64,000 nt of DNA from Antarctobacter sediminis. Its GTDB lineage: Bacteria; Pseudomonadota; Alphaproteobacteria; Rhodobacterales; Rhodobacteraceae. The notes beneath the pieces were generated by a model, which saw only the letters and a list, made by a program, of their open reading frames with translations, did not search any database and was not told the origin of the DNA. Positions within the stretch are counted from its first letter, which is position 1. The number at the start of each line of letters is the position of its first letter. The stretch spans positions 1,178,001 to 1,242,000 of the forward strand of contig NZ_JAHUZG010000001.1 in assembly GCF_019218285.1 (NCBI RefSeq), given 5' to 3'. Positions 1 to 7,296 of the stretch are shown in pieces. A program made the translations under genes and the position numbers.

Positions 1-63
1 GTTGGCGACGATGCGCCCGATGACCCGCATCCCGTCAAGTTCCCGTTCCTGAGTGATCGTCAT
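1..63 (-). CDS. map: Type I methionine aminopeptidase, N-terminal 21 codons only (partial)
   Basis: Only the first 21 codons are inside the window; the gene runs off the left edge on the minus strand. The peptide starts MTITQERELDGMRVIGRIVA, which resembles the N-terminal helix of type I methionyl aminopeptidases ('E-L-x-x-M-R-x-x-G-R-I-x-A'). These cytosolic metalloenzymes remove the initiator methionine from nascent proteins. The metal-binding residues lie outside the window, so the call rests on N-terminal resemblance alone. The gene follows the glycosyltransferase-like gene on the same strand with about 70 bp between them. Another protein with a similar helix cannot be excluded. Confidence 0.5.
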   Translation of the reverse strand, partial: MTITQERELDGMRVIGRIVAN

Positions 64-134
64 GACGTGCCTTTCGTGTTCCACCGCCTTGGCCTGCCGG
101 TCGGTCAGGCCGAAGGCAGGCCATGTTTTTCGCC

Positions 135-932
135 TCAGGCCCAGTCGGCCCCAAGATCCGCCCGCGCACGGTCAATCCAATGGTCGGCCAGCCAGCCGCA
201 GGGTTTGGAATAGCGGATGAAAGACCCGGAATAGCCGCCGATGGCATCGGTCATCTTGGGCCGCCCGTGAAAACAGACCACCCGCGCATCGGCGGGCAGT
301 TTCGGCGCGCGAAAATAGTTCAGAGGGAAGGGGTTGCAGTCATATTTGAACGACACGACCCAAGGGTCCGGGATATAGGTGAACAGGTCGCGATCCATCG
401 CCTTGTGCGAGGTATAGCGCTGCTCCGACCCGCGCGCCTGCTCGACCTCTTCATAAGGATTCGCGGCAAGGTCATCGTACAGAAACCCATGATCCACCGG
501 ATCAAAGCGAAACACAGATCCGTGGCCGGTGGGGCGCCCCTTGCGTTTCTCGGTCCAGTCGTGGCGCATGGCCACCGTGCCCGGGGCCAGATCGTGGATC
601 TCGTCCAGCGAGCCGGTGATGACCACGTCAAGGTCGAAACCCAGCACCGGCCCTTGCAGGTCGGGCACAAGCCCGGGGCGAAACAGGGACGTCTTGCGCA
701 TCGCGCCTTGACGGTTGGCCACCGCAAGCGCCGCGTTCATCGGTTCGGCGAAAGGTTCGACCGGCAGATCCAGCACCTCGATGTCCGGGTGCAGGCCCTG
801 CGCGTCCTCGGTCATCACCATGAAACGGATCGGCCGCGTCATGTTGCGCCGCACGCCGGAATACAGCCGGTTGACATATTCGGGACCAAAGAGCGTGCCC
901 CATTTGATGCACATGATGTTGACGGTACTCAT
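135..932 (-). CDS. GT-A-like glycosyltransferase, 265 aa
   Basis: This is probably a nucleotide-sugar-dependent glycosyltransferase. The start MSTVNIMCIKWGTLFG at 932 is preferred over an upstream in-frame ATG at 974 because the family begins with a beta strand (VNIMCIKWG) and a GGGGC-type ribosome site precedes it. A D-x-D motif (GFDLDVVITG, about residue 105) matches the metal/nucleotide-sugar site of GT-A folds such as GT8. The C-terminal third carries 'VVCFHGRPKM', typical of related alphaproteobacterial proteins. No signal peptide or membrane segment is visible. The acceptor is unknown and the neighbours do not suggest a polysaccharide cluster. A housekeeping or capsule-modifying role is only inference. 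Confidence 0.6.
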   Translation of the reverse strand: MSTVNIMCIKWGTLFGPEYVNRLYSGVRRNMTRPIRFMVMTEDAQGLHPDIEVLDLPVEPFAEPMNAALAVANRQGAMRKTSLFRPGLVPDLQGPVLGFDLDVVITGSLDEIHDLAPGTVAMRHDWTEKRKGRPTGHGSVFRFDPVDHGFLYDDLAANPYEEVEQARGSEQRYTSHKAMDRDLFTYIPDPWVVSFKYDCNPFPLNYFRAPKLPADARVVCFHGRPKMTDAIGGYSGSFIRYSKPCGWLADHWIDRARADLGADWA

Positions 933-1173
933 GCCGCGCCCCTGCCCGTTCCAGATGTCTTGCCCCGATAACAATGCCCGGCACGGAATACCAGCGCTTG
1001 CCGCGGCGCGCGGCGGACGCTAGGGTCAGGACGGACCCGAAACAGGACGGAGGCCATGATGGAGATTGCATGCCCCCTCCGGGCCGCGCGCTAAGTTTCA
1101 GCTCGCCGCCCGTGCACGCTGACCTGACCGCCCCGGCGGTCCTGATACGCATGTCTGAACGGGACTTCTAACA

Positions 1174-2208
1174 TTGACTGATACCACTCTCGCCGACCTT
1201 GGATGGTCGGCACGTTTCGCGCGCCAATTGGGCACCGAGGACGCCGGGCTGACCCCCGCCCGGCTCGTCGAGGTGCATCGCGACCGGCTCCGGGCGCTCA
1301 CGCCCGGGGGGCCCTGCGCGCTCTTGCCCAGCGAAAATACCGGCGCCTATGCCGTGGGCGACTGGGTGCTGAGCGACGGCACACAGGCTGTGCGCCGGTT
1401 GGAACCCACAAGCGACCTGACGCGCCGCGCCGCCGGGCGCGAGGCAAAGATCCAGCGCATCGCCGCCAATGTCGATACGCTGGGAATCGTCACCAGCTGC
1501 AACGCGGATTTCAACGTCGCGCGGCTGGAACGCTATCTTGCGCTGGCCCATACGGCGGGATGCCTGCCGCTGGTGGTTCTGACCAAGGCCGATATGGCCG
1601 AGGATCCGGGCGACTATCTGCGCGCCGCAGAGCGGCTCTCGCCGCTGCTCACCGCGCTGTCACTGGATGCCACCGATCCCGAAGAGGCGCTGCGCCTCCA
1701 GCCTTGGTGCCGTGACGGGCAAACGCTGGCTCTGGTCGGGTCGTCGGGCGTGGGCAAGACCACGCTGCGCAACGCCCTGACCGGGGAAACCGCCGCCACG
1801 CAGGGCATCCGCGAGGATGACGCCAAGGGGCGGCACACCACCACGCACCGCAGCCTTGTGCCCACCACAGCGGGCGGATGGCTGATCGACACGCCCGGAA
1901 TGCGGGAACTGCAACTGGCCGAGGCCGATGACGGGATCGAGGCGGTTTTCGAGGATCTCGAGGAACTTGCCGCCCAATGCCGTTTTCGCAACTGCGCCCA
2001 TCAGGGCGAACCGGGCTGTGCCGTTCAGGCCGCCATCGCCGCAGGGGCGCTTGACCCCGACAGGCTGGCCCGCTGGGAAAAGCTGAAACGCGAGGACCGC
2101 TACAACAGCGAAACCGTCGCCGAAAGCCGCGCCCGCGGCAAGGCATTCGGCAAGATGGTACGCGAGGTGACAGGCCGCAAAAAGCAACAGCGGCGCGGCC
2201 CCTCCTGA
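1174..2208 (+). CDS. rsgA: Ribosome small-subunit-dependent GTPase RsgA
   Basis: RsgA is a circularly permuted GTPase that binds the 30S subunit late in its maturation and helps release assembly factors. The motif order is permuted as expected: G4-like LTKADM (about residues 136-141), then the P-loop GSSGVGKTTLRN (about 189), then G3 DTPGMRE (about 239). A C-terminal Cys/His zinc knuckle follows (CRFRNCAH...C, about 270-283). The N-terminal 100 residues fit the OB fold. Translation begins at a TTG: a TGA lies in frame at 1156 and no ATG or GTG intervenes, so TTG at 1174 is the first possible start, with GGGA about ten bases upstream. The length of 344 aa is normal for the family. The gene stands alone between oppositely oriented genes. 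Confidence 0.93.
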   Translation: MTDTTLADLGWSARFARQLGTEDAGLTPARLVEVHRDRLRALTPGGPCALLPSENTGAYAVGDWVLSDGTQAVRRLEPTSDLTRRAAGREAKIQRIAANVDTLGIVTSCNADFNVARLERYLALAHTAGCLPLVVLTKADMAEDPGDYLRAAERLSPLLTALSLDATDPEEALRLQPWCRDGQTLALVGSSGVGKTTLRNALTGETAATQGIREDDAKGRHTTTHRSLVPTTAGGWLIDTPGMRELQLAEADDGIEAVFEDLEELAAQCRFRNCAHQGEPGCAVQAAIAAGALDPDRLARWEKLKREDRYNSETVAESRARGKAFGKMVREVTGRKKQQRRGPS

Positions 2209-2217
2209 CCCGACAAA

Positions 2218-2295
2218 CGCCGTCCCGTCGCCGGGGCGGCGCGTGGTGGGACGGCGGGCGGGGCGATCTGTCCCCGGGATCTTTTCCGGGGACAG
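2218..2295. terminator. Two hairpins between convergent rsgA and amidohydrolase genes
   Basis: Two inverted repeats fill most of the gap between the convergent genes. The first has 9-bp perfect arms (CGCCGTCCC at 2218-2226, complement at 2248-2256). The second has 10-bp perfect arms, CTGTCCCCGG (2268-2277) and CCGGGGACAG (2286-2295), around an AT-rich loop that contains TTTT. Neither has a clean U-tract after the stem, so they may be bidirectional processing or stabilising hairpins rather than strict intrinsic terminators. The CTGTCC/GGACAG arms recur in the repeat cluster near 14700. Confidence 0.5.
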
Positions 2296-2323
2296 TAGCG
2301 GCGCCAGTCGCCCCACCCTGCCT

Positions 2324-3493
2324 TTACGATGCCACGGGCATCCGCCGTTCCACCACTTCGGCCCACCACGAACACCCGGCGGGGATCGCCTCGTCGTTGA
2401 AGTTGTAGGCCGGGTTGTGCACATCCGCAGTGTCGCCGTTGCCCACAAGGATATAGGCCCCCGGACGTTCCTCGAGCATATAGGCGAAATCCTCGCCCCC
2501 CATGGTGATGGGCGCCTCACGCTCGCAAGCGCCAGAGACAGCCTCGGCCACATCGGCGACAAAACGGGTCTGCTCTTCGTGGTTCACCATCGCCGGATAG
2601 CCCGGGATCCAGCGCACCGCCCCGTCACAGCCAAAGGCCGCCGCGGTGCCCGAGGCCACCGCCTTGATCCGCTCTTCGCCCAGCGCGCGGTTCTCTTTTG
2701 ACATGGTGCGCATGGTGCCGCGCAGGGTCACATGGGCCGGGATCACATTGAACGCCTTGGACGAACTTTCGATCGAGGTGACAGAAACCACCATCTGGTC
2801 GTCGGGGTTGGAATTGCGCGACACGATGCTTTGCAAAGCCGTCACCACATGGGCCGCAGTCACCAGCGGATCGGTCGCCTGATGCGGTTTCGCCGCATGC
2901 CCGCCCTTGCCCGTAACGGTGATCTCGAATTGATCGGTTGCAGCGAAAAAGGCACCGGGCCGGATGGCAAAGCTGCCCACGGGCATCCCCGGCCAGTTGT
3001 GCATCCCATAGACCTCCTGAATGCCCCAGCGCTCCATCATACCGTCGTCGCACATTTCCTTGCCGCCGCCGCCGCCTTCTTCGGCGGGCTGAAAGATCAC
3101 AACGACCGTGCCATCGAAATTGCGCGTCTCGGACAGGTATTTCGCCGCGCCCAGCAACATCGCCGTATGGCCGTCATGGCCGCAGGCATGCATGGCACCC
3201 GGCGTCTTCGAGGCATAGTCCACCCCGGTCTGTTCATGGATCGGCAGCGCGTCCATGTCGGCGCGCAACCCGATCACCTTGCCCGACCCGGACTTGCGCC
3301 CCTTGATGACGCCGACAACCCCGGTCCGGCCGATACCTGTCACCACCTCGTCACACCCGAAGGCCTCCAGCTTTTCCGCCACCAGCGCCGAAGTCCGGTG
3401 CGTTTCGAAAAGGATCTCGGGGTTCTCGTGGATGTCCCGCCGCCAGGCGGTGATCTCGTCCTGCAATTCTGCAAAGCGGTTCTTGACCGGCAT
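2324..3493 (-). CDS. M20D-family amidohydrolase (HipO/hippurate hydrolase-like), 389 aa
   Basis: This is a cytosolic dinuclear metal hydrolase of the M20D group, which cleaves N-acyl amino acids (hippurate, N-acetyl or IAA-amino-acid conjugates). Visible motifs are GLRADMDALPI (metal/catalytic Asp), MHACGHDGHTAMLLG near residue 100, FQPAEEGGGGGKEM with the catalytic Glu pair, and MGGEDFAYM near the C-terminus. The start at 3493 (MPVKNRFAELQ) has AGGAG at the right distance, whereas the longer in-frame start lacks one. It is the last gene in a minus-strand series with a DadA-like oxidoreductase, an ArgE-like deacetylase and a peptide ABC ATPase, suggesting catabolism of imported acylated amino acids or peptides. 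The true substrate is not readable from sequence. Confidence 0.85.
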   Translation of the reverse strand: MPVKNRFAELQDEITAWRRDIHENPEILFETHRTSALVAEKLEAFGCDEVVTGIGRTGVVGVIKGRKSGSGKVIGLRADMDALPIHEQTGVDYASKTPGAMHACGHDGHTAMLLGAAKYLSETRNFDGTVVVIFQPAEEGGGGGKEMCDDGMMERWGIQEVYGMHNWPGMPVGSFAIRPGAFFAATDQFEITVTGKGGHAAKPHQATDPLVTAAHVVTALQSIVSRNSNPDDQMVVSVTSIESSSKAFNVIPAHVTLRGTMRTMSKENRALGEERIKAVASGTAAAFGCDGAVRWIPGYPAMVNHEEQTRFVADVAEAVSGACEREAPITMGGEDFAYMLEERPGAYILVGNGDTADVHNPAYNFNDEAIPAGCSWWAEVVERRMPVAS

Positions 3494-3636
3494 CGTAAAC
3501 ACTCCTGATACGGGTTGATTGGGTCGACCGCGTGACCCTGCCAGCGCGCCACGCCCGACGCAAGGCCGACCCACGGGACAGAGGGTGGATTTTTGACCCC
3601 ATGGTCAAAACGACGCCATCCATCCGCCCGAAAAGG

Positions 3637-4980
3637 TCAGAGGTTCGGCCCGGGGCGCAGACGGGTCCCGTCGAAAAACCGCCCCATGCGAAACCGTGCA
3701 TGATCATGCCCCGGATCGCCGCCCGTCGCCAGATCCACGGCCACCCGGCCAAATCCCGGCCCGATGCCAAACCCGTGCCCGCACATGCCGGTGGCAACAG
3801 TCAGCCCCGGCAGCGCGCCCACCCGGTCAACCACCGGCACGACATCAGGCAGAACGTCGATCATCCCGGCCCAACGCGCGGCCACCGGCACCTCGCCCAG
3901 CGCCGGATAGGTCTCGGCAAAACGCCGCGCCACCCGTGCCAGTTTGCGCCGGTTCGGCACCGGATCAAGGATGCGCATCCGCTCGAACGGGCTTTCCCCC
4001 TCGGCGCTCCACTGGCGTGGCGTGGTGAAGGCATCGGGCCACCCCCGGGGCTGCGGTGCCCGCAGATGCACGTCGAATTCCCCCGACAGCGCCAACGGCA
4101 GATAGCGCCGCAGATGCCGCAACGCATCCGGTCCAAGGAACAGTTCGGCAAAGGCCGCAGGCGCCAGCGTGTAACCGCCATCCGCACGCGGACGGAAAGC
4201 CAGCCGGTCATCCGCCGCCGCCGTCCCCACAACCTGCGGCAACGGGCCGGTGGCCATGACCGAAGACCGCACCGACAGCTGCGGAATATCAAGACCATGC
4301 CGCCGCAGGAACAACGAAGACCACGCGCCGCCCGCAAGGATCACCGCCCCCGCCCGGATGCGGCCCGCTTCCGTCACCACGCCCGCCACACGCCCCGCCT
4401 CGATATCCAGCGCCCGCACTGCGCAGGATTCGCGGATCACTGCACCCTCGGCCCGCGCCAGGCGCGCCAGTTCGGGCACCGCGACCCAAGGCTCGCCCTT
4501 CATGTCGCCCGGCGTGTGCAAAGCGCCGACCCAATCCGCCATGGGCTTTCCCAGACGGCCCGCCACCATCTTCCGGTCCCAGATCTCGGACCCGACACTC
4601 AAGGGCTCCGCAGCAAGACGCCACGCCTCGAAATCCGCCATCTCCTTGTCATCGCGCGCAAGATAGGTCACCCCAAGCGTCCGCAGCCCCAGCCGCCCAC
4701 GACATTCGACATCCAGCGTGCGCCACAAGGCCTGCGCCTCCAGCGCCACCGGTATCTCGGCAAGGTCCCGACCCTGCACTCGGATCCAGCCCCAGTTGCG
4801 GCTGGATTGCTCGGCCGCCACCCGCCCCTTTTCCAACAGAACCACCGAAAGCCCGCGCCGCGCAGCAAACAGCGCCGCAGATACTCCGATCACCCCGCCA
4901 CCGATGACAACCAGATCCGCCTCTGCCGGCAAGTCTCCGGCAAATTCTGCCCGACCCATCTGGTGGAATGGAAAACTCAT
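3637..4980 (-). CDS. DadA/DAO-family FAD-dependent oxidoreductase, 447 aa
   Basis: This flavoprotein probably oxidises an amine or a D-amino acid. A dinucleotide-binding Rossmann motif VVIGGGVIGVSAA lies near residues 24-36 and is followed by the acidic end of strand beta-2 (VVLLEKG). 'SSRNWGWIRVQGRD' (about residues 58-71) is characteristic of a DAO subfamily in which the flavin-contact loop starts SSRN. The C-terminal 'VATGMCGHGFGIGPGFGR' is the usual FAD pyrophosphate loop. No signal peptide is present. It lies between an ArgE-like deacetylase and an M20D amidohydrolase on the same strand, so a shared catabolic route (deacylate, then oxidise) is plausible. Whether it passes electrons to quinone or to oxygen cannot be told. 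Confidence 0.82.
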   Translation of the reverse strand: MSFPFHQMGRAEFAGDLPAEADLVVIGGGVIGVSAALFAARRGLSVVLLEKGRVAAEQSSRNWGWIRVQGRDLAEIPVALEAQALWRTLDVECRGRLGLRTLGVTYLARDDKEMADFEAWRLAAEPLSVGSEIWDRKMVAGRLGKPMADWVGALHTPGDMKGEPWVAVPELARLARAEGAVIRESCAVRALDIEAGRVAGVVTEAGRIRAGAVILAGGAWSSLFLRRHGLDIPQLSVRSSVMATGPLPQVVGTAAADDRLAFRPRADGGYTLAPAAFAELFLGPDALRHLRRYLPLALSGEFDVHLRAPQPRGWPDAFTTPRQWSAEGESPFERMRILDPVPNRRKLARVARRFAETYPALGEVPVAARWAGMIDVLPDVVPVVDRVGALPGLTVATGMCGHGFGIGPGFGRVAVDLATGGDPGHDHARFRMGRFFDGTRLRPGPNL

Positions 4981-5038
4981 CTCAACACCTCCGCCAACTC
5001 GAACCCCATCGTCATCACCCAGATCACCCGCTTGCCAT

Positions 5039-5187
5039 GGGGGGCTCTGCCCCCGCCTCCCTTCGGTCGGCTCCCCCGGGATATTTCCGGACAGAAGAAG
5101 CCCAAGACCGAAGCCTTCTGTTTTCTTCTGTCGGAAAATATCCCGGGGGTGAATTGGCCGTCAGGCCAAGAGGGGGCAGCGCCCCCT
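5039..5187. repeat. Nested inverted-repeat element (about 150 bp) between argE-like and DAO genes
   Basis: Two concentric inverted repeats occupy this gap. The outer arms are GGGGGGCTCTGCCCCC (5039-5054) and a near-complement at 5172-5187. The inner arms are 28 bp each (5072-5099 and 5123-5150), matching at about 25 of 28 positions around CCCGGGATATT and ACAGAAGAA cores. The whole can fold into one long cruciform or hairpin in the minus-strand transcript between the two genes. GGGGGCTCTGCCCCC plus CCCCCGGGATATTT resembles intergenic repeats common in Rhodobacteraceae, so it is probably a mobile or REP-like intergenic element. A role in 3'-end protection is inference. Confidence 0.75.
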
Positions 5188-5197
5188 CACCCACCGC

Positions 5198-6358
5198 TCA
5201 GCCAAGCGATTCCAGCAGTCGTTCCATGAACCTTTGCCCTTCGGAAAACTGTGCGAGCGTAATGTATTCATCCGGCTGGTGGGCCACGGTGATGCTTCCC
5301 GGGCCGCAGACCACGGCTTTGTAGCCCGCCGCCTGAAAGTGGCTGGCCTCGGTGCCGTAGCTGACGAAGTTTTCGGAGTTATCGCCTGTGATACGGCGGA
5401 CAAGCGCTTCGGCGGTGTTGTCCGGTTCCGGGGCGAAGGGGGGCAGGTTGAATTTCTCCGTCAGCTCGATTCTTGCCTCGGGGCGGATCGCCTGCATACC
5501 CGCGGTCAGTTCCGCGACTTTCGCTTCGGTCAGGTCGCGCCATTGGTCGAGGCTTTCGCCCGGCACAACGCGATAGCCAAAGCCGAATTCGCAGTCCTTG
5601 GCGGCGATGTTATGTGCCGTTCCGCCGTGTATCTGGCCGACGTGGACATTGGTGTAGGGCGGATCGAAAAGGCCCGCCATGCCGGTGGGGTCAGCGGCCT
5701 GAAGTTCGTCGTTCAGCCGGTTGGCCCAGTCGATCATCTTTGCGCCCCACATGATGGCGCTGACGCCGGTATGCAGGAGCGAGCTGTGCACCTCGTACCC
5801 ATGCACATGCACCCAGTAGGTGACGCCGCCCTTGTGGCCTGTCACCGCCTTCATCATCGTCGGTTCGCCCACGATGACGTCCTCTGCGCGGGGCAGCACC
5901 TGCATCGCTTCGATCAGCGGCGGCGCACCGGCACAGCCGATCTCTTCGTCATAGGACAGCGCGATCTGCAAGGGCCGCGTGACACCGCGGCGATGGGCCT
6001 CGACCAGCGCCCAGATCGCCAGTGCATCAAAGCCTTTCATGTCGGTGGTGCCGCGCCCGTAGAGCCGCCCGTCCCTTTCGGTCACTGTGAAGGGATCGCC
6101 GGACCAGTTCTGACCGTCCACCGGCACCACGTCCGTATGACCCGAGAGGATGACGCCGCCTTCGACCATGGGGCCGACATGGGCAAAAAGCGCCGCTTTT
6201 TCCGGCTCGTCCGGTTTGACGTGGCGATGCACAGTGATGCCATGGCCGGAAAGGTAATCCTCGACCCAGTCGATCAGAGGCAGGTTGGTGTCGCGGCTGA
6301 CGGTTGGAAAGCTGACCAGCTTGTCCAGCAGCGCGCGCGGAGAGAGCAGCTCGCCCAT
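5198..6358 (-). CDS. argE: ArgE-type acetylornithine deacetylase (M20A), 386 aa
   Basis: This is a zinc/cobalt-dependent deacetylase that hydrolyses N2-acetyl-L-ornithine or a related N-acyl amino acid in the cytoplasm. Motifs are SGHTDVVPV (metal His and catalytic Asp), YGRGTTDMKGF (bridging Asp), SYDEEIGCAGAP (catalytic Glu plus metal Glu) and a C-terminal metal His in 'ITVAHQPDEYI'. The start at 6358 (MGELLSPRALLDKL) follows GAGG and matches the family N-terminus; the 20-residue upstream extension does not. The gene is 37 bp downstream of an EEP-family lipoprotein gene and part of a transporter-associated run. It may therefore serve catabolism rather than arginine biosynthesis; the alphaproteobacterial ArgE subfamily has both kinds of member. 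Confidence 0.82.
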   Translation of the reverse strand: MGELLSPRALLDKLVSFPTVSRDTNLPLIDWVEDYLSGHGITVHRHVKPDEPEKAALFAHVGPMVEGGVILSGHTDVVPVDGQNWSGDPFTVTERDGRLYGRGTTDMKGFDALAIWALVEAHRRGVTRPLQIALSYDEEIGCAGAPPLIEAMQVLPRAEDVIVGEPTMMKAVTGHKGGVTYWVHVHGYEVHSSLLHTGVSAIMWGAKMIDWANRLNDELQAADPTGMAGLFDPPYTNVHVGQIHGGTAHNIAAKDCEFGFGYRVVPGESLDQWRDLTEAKVAELTAGMQAIRPEARIELTEKFNLPPFAPEPDNTAEALVRRITGDNSENFVSYGTEASHFQAAGYKAVVCGPGSITVAHQPDEYITLAQFSEGQRFMERLLESLG

Positions 6359-6395
6359 GGGCACCTCGTGTTCGGGGATCCTTTCACAATGCCTG

Positions 6396-7283
6396 TCACG
6401 GCACGGCGATGTCCGCAACCACCGGATAATGGTCCGATGGCCAGTCCCCGGCCCTTTGGCCGCGCAGGGCCCATGGTCCGCCCAGCAGGGTCACATTCGG
6501 GGCGCGGCCCAGCCGGTCGATGGCGGGCAGGATGTGCAGCCCGCGGTTGAAGTGGAAACTGCCCCCCGGCGGATCGGCAATTTCCAGCCCGGCGTCACGC
6601 AGGATCCGAACCGTCCGCCAGCCCGCCAGAGCGTTCATGTCCCCCAGCACCAGCACCGGCATGCCCGCCGCCAGCGCCGGTTGCACATGGGCCGCCAGTT
6701 GCCGTGCCGCGTGACGCCGCTTGGCCGCGTCGAGAAAGTGGAAATGCACATTGTAGACCCGGAAGGCGCGCTGGCCTTGGCCGGGGGCGGAAAACTCGGC
6801 CCAAGAGGCATAATACAGCCAGAAGCCACGGCGCTGGCGGTCCCGGGCCACGACCTCGGGCGCGTCGTAGAAGAACCAGCCGTGATCCAGCAGGCGCAGT
6901 CGGTCCTGCCGGTAGAAGATCGGCTGCCGCGTGGGGAAACTGCGCCAGTCGCCCGTCGCCGCCAGCCCGTACCCCGGGTTGCGCGCCAACAGCCAGTCAC
7001 GCGCAAGGTTCACGTCGCGGTTTTCGTCCGGGCCGATGCTGACCATTTCCTGAAAGGCGATCAGGTCCGCGCCAGCCTCTTTGAACACCGCGTCAAGCGC
7101 GTGTTTGCGGCTGTGCCAATCGGCCACCGACCAAGGGCCGCGCGCCTCGGTCATGCGAATGAAATGGACGTTATGGCTGGCCACGCGCAGGGCATCGGGG
7201 GCGGGTCGCGGCAGAGATACGGGCCGCGCGCATCCCGCCAGCAGGGCGGCCATCAGCATCAGCAAGACAGCCGCGTGGCGCAT
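6396..7283 (-). CDS. Endonuclease/exonuclease/phosphatase (EEP) family lipoprotein, 295 aa
   Basis: The protein has a lipoprotein signal peptide ending in a LAGC lipobox with Cys18, then an EEP (DNase I-like) fold. EEP motifs are LRVASHNVHFIR (the usual N-terminal Asn), DLIAFQEM with the metal Glu, a mid-chain VYNVHFHF, VLVLGDMNAL with the Asp-x-Asn pair, and the terminal SDHYPVVADI (catalytic Asp-His). All catalytic positions are present, so it is probably an active phosphodiesterase or phosphatase anchored in the envelope, facing the periplasm. It is 13 bp behind the ABC ATPase gene and just ahead of argE, so it is likely cotranscribed. Extracellular nucleic acid or phospholipid headgroup scavenging is only a guess. 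Confidence 0.8.
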   Translation of the reverse strand: MRHAAVLLMLMAALLAGCARPVSLPRPAPDALRVASHNVHFIRMTEARGPWSVADWHSRKHALDAVFKEAGADLIAFQEMVSIGPDENRDVNLARDWLLARNPGYGLAATGDWRSFPTRQPIFYRQDRLRLLDHGWFFYDAPEVVARDRQRRGFWLYYASWAEFSAPGQGQRAFRVYNVHFHFLDAAKRRHAARQLAAHVQPALAAGMPVLVLGDMNALAGWRTVRILRDAGLEIADPPGGSFHFNRGLHILPAIDRLGRAPNVTLLGGPWALRGQRAGDWPSDHYPVVADIAVP

Positions 7284-7296
7284 TCCCTCTCTCCGT

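Noticed and set aside
123-971. Plus-strand frame opposite the glycosyltransferase
   Set aside because: Low-complexity Arg/His-rich translation; the minus-strand frame has the D-x-D motif and a plausible ribosome site.
974-1171. 65-codon frame before rsgA
   Set aside because: No ribosome site, Arg/Pro-rich, no similarity I recognise; probably leader DNA of rsgA.
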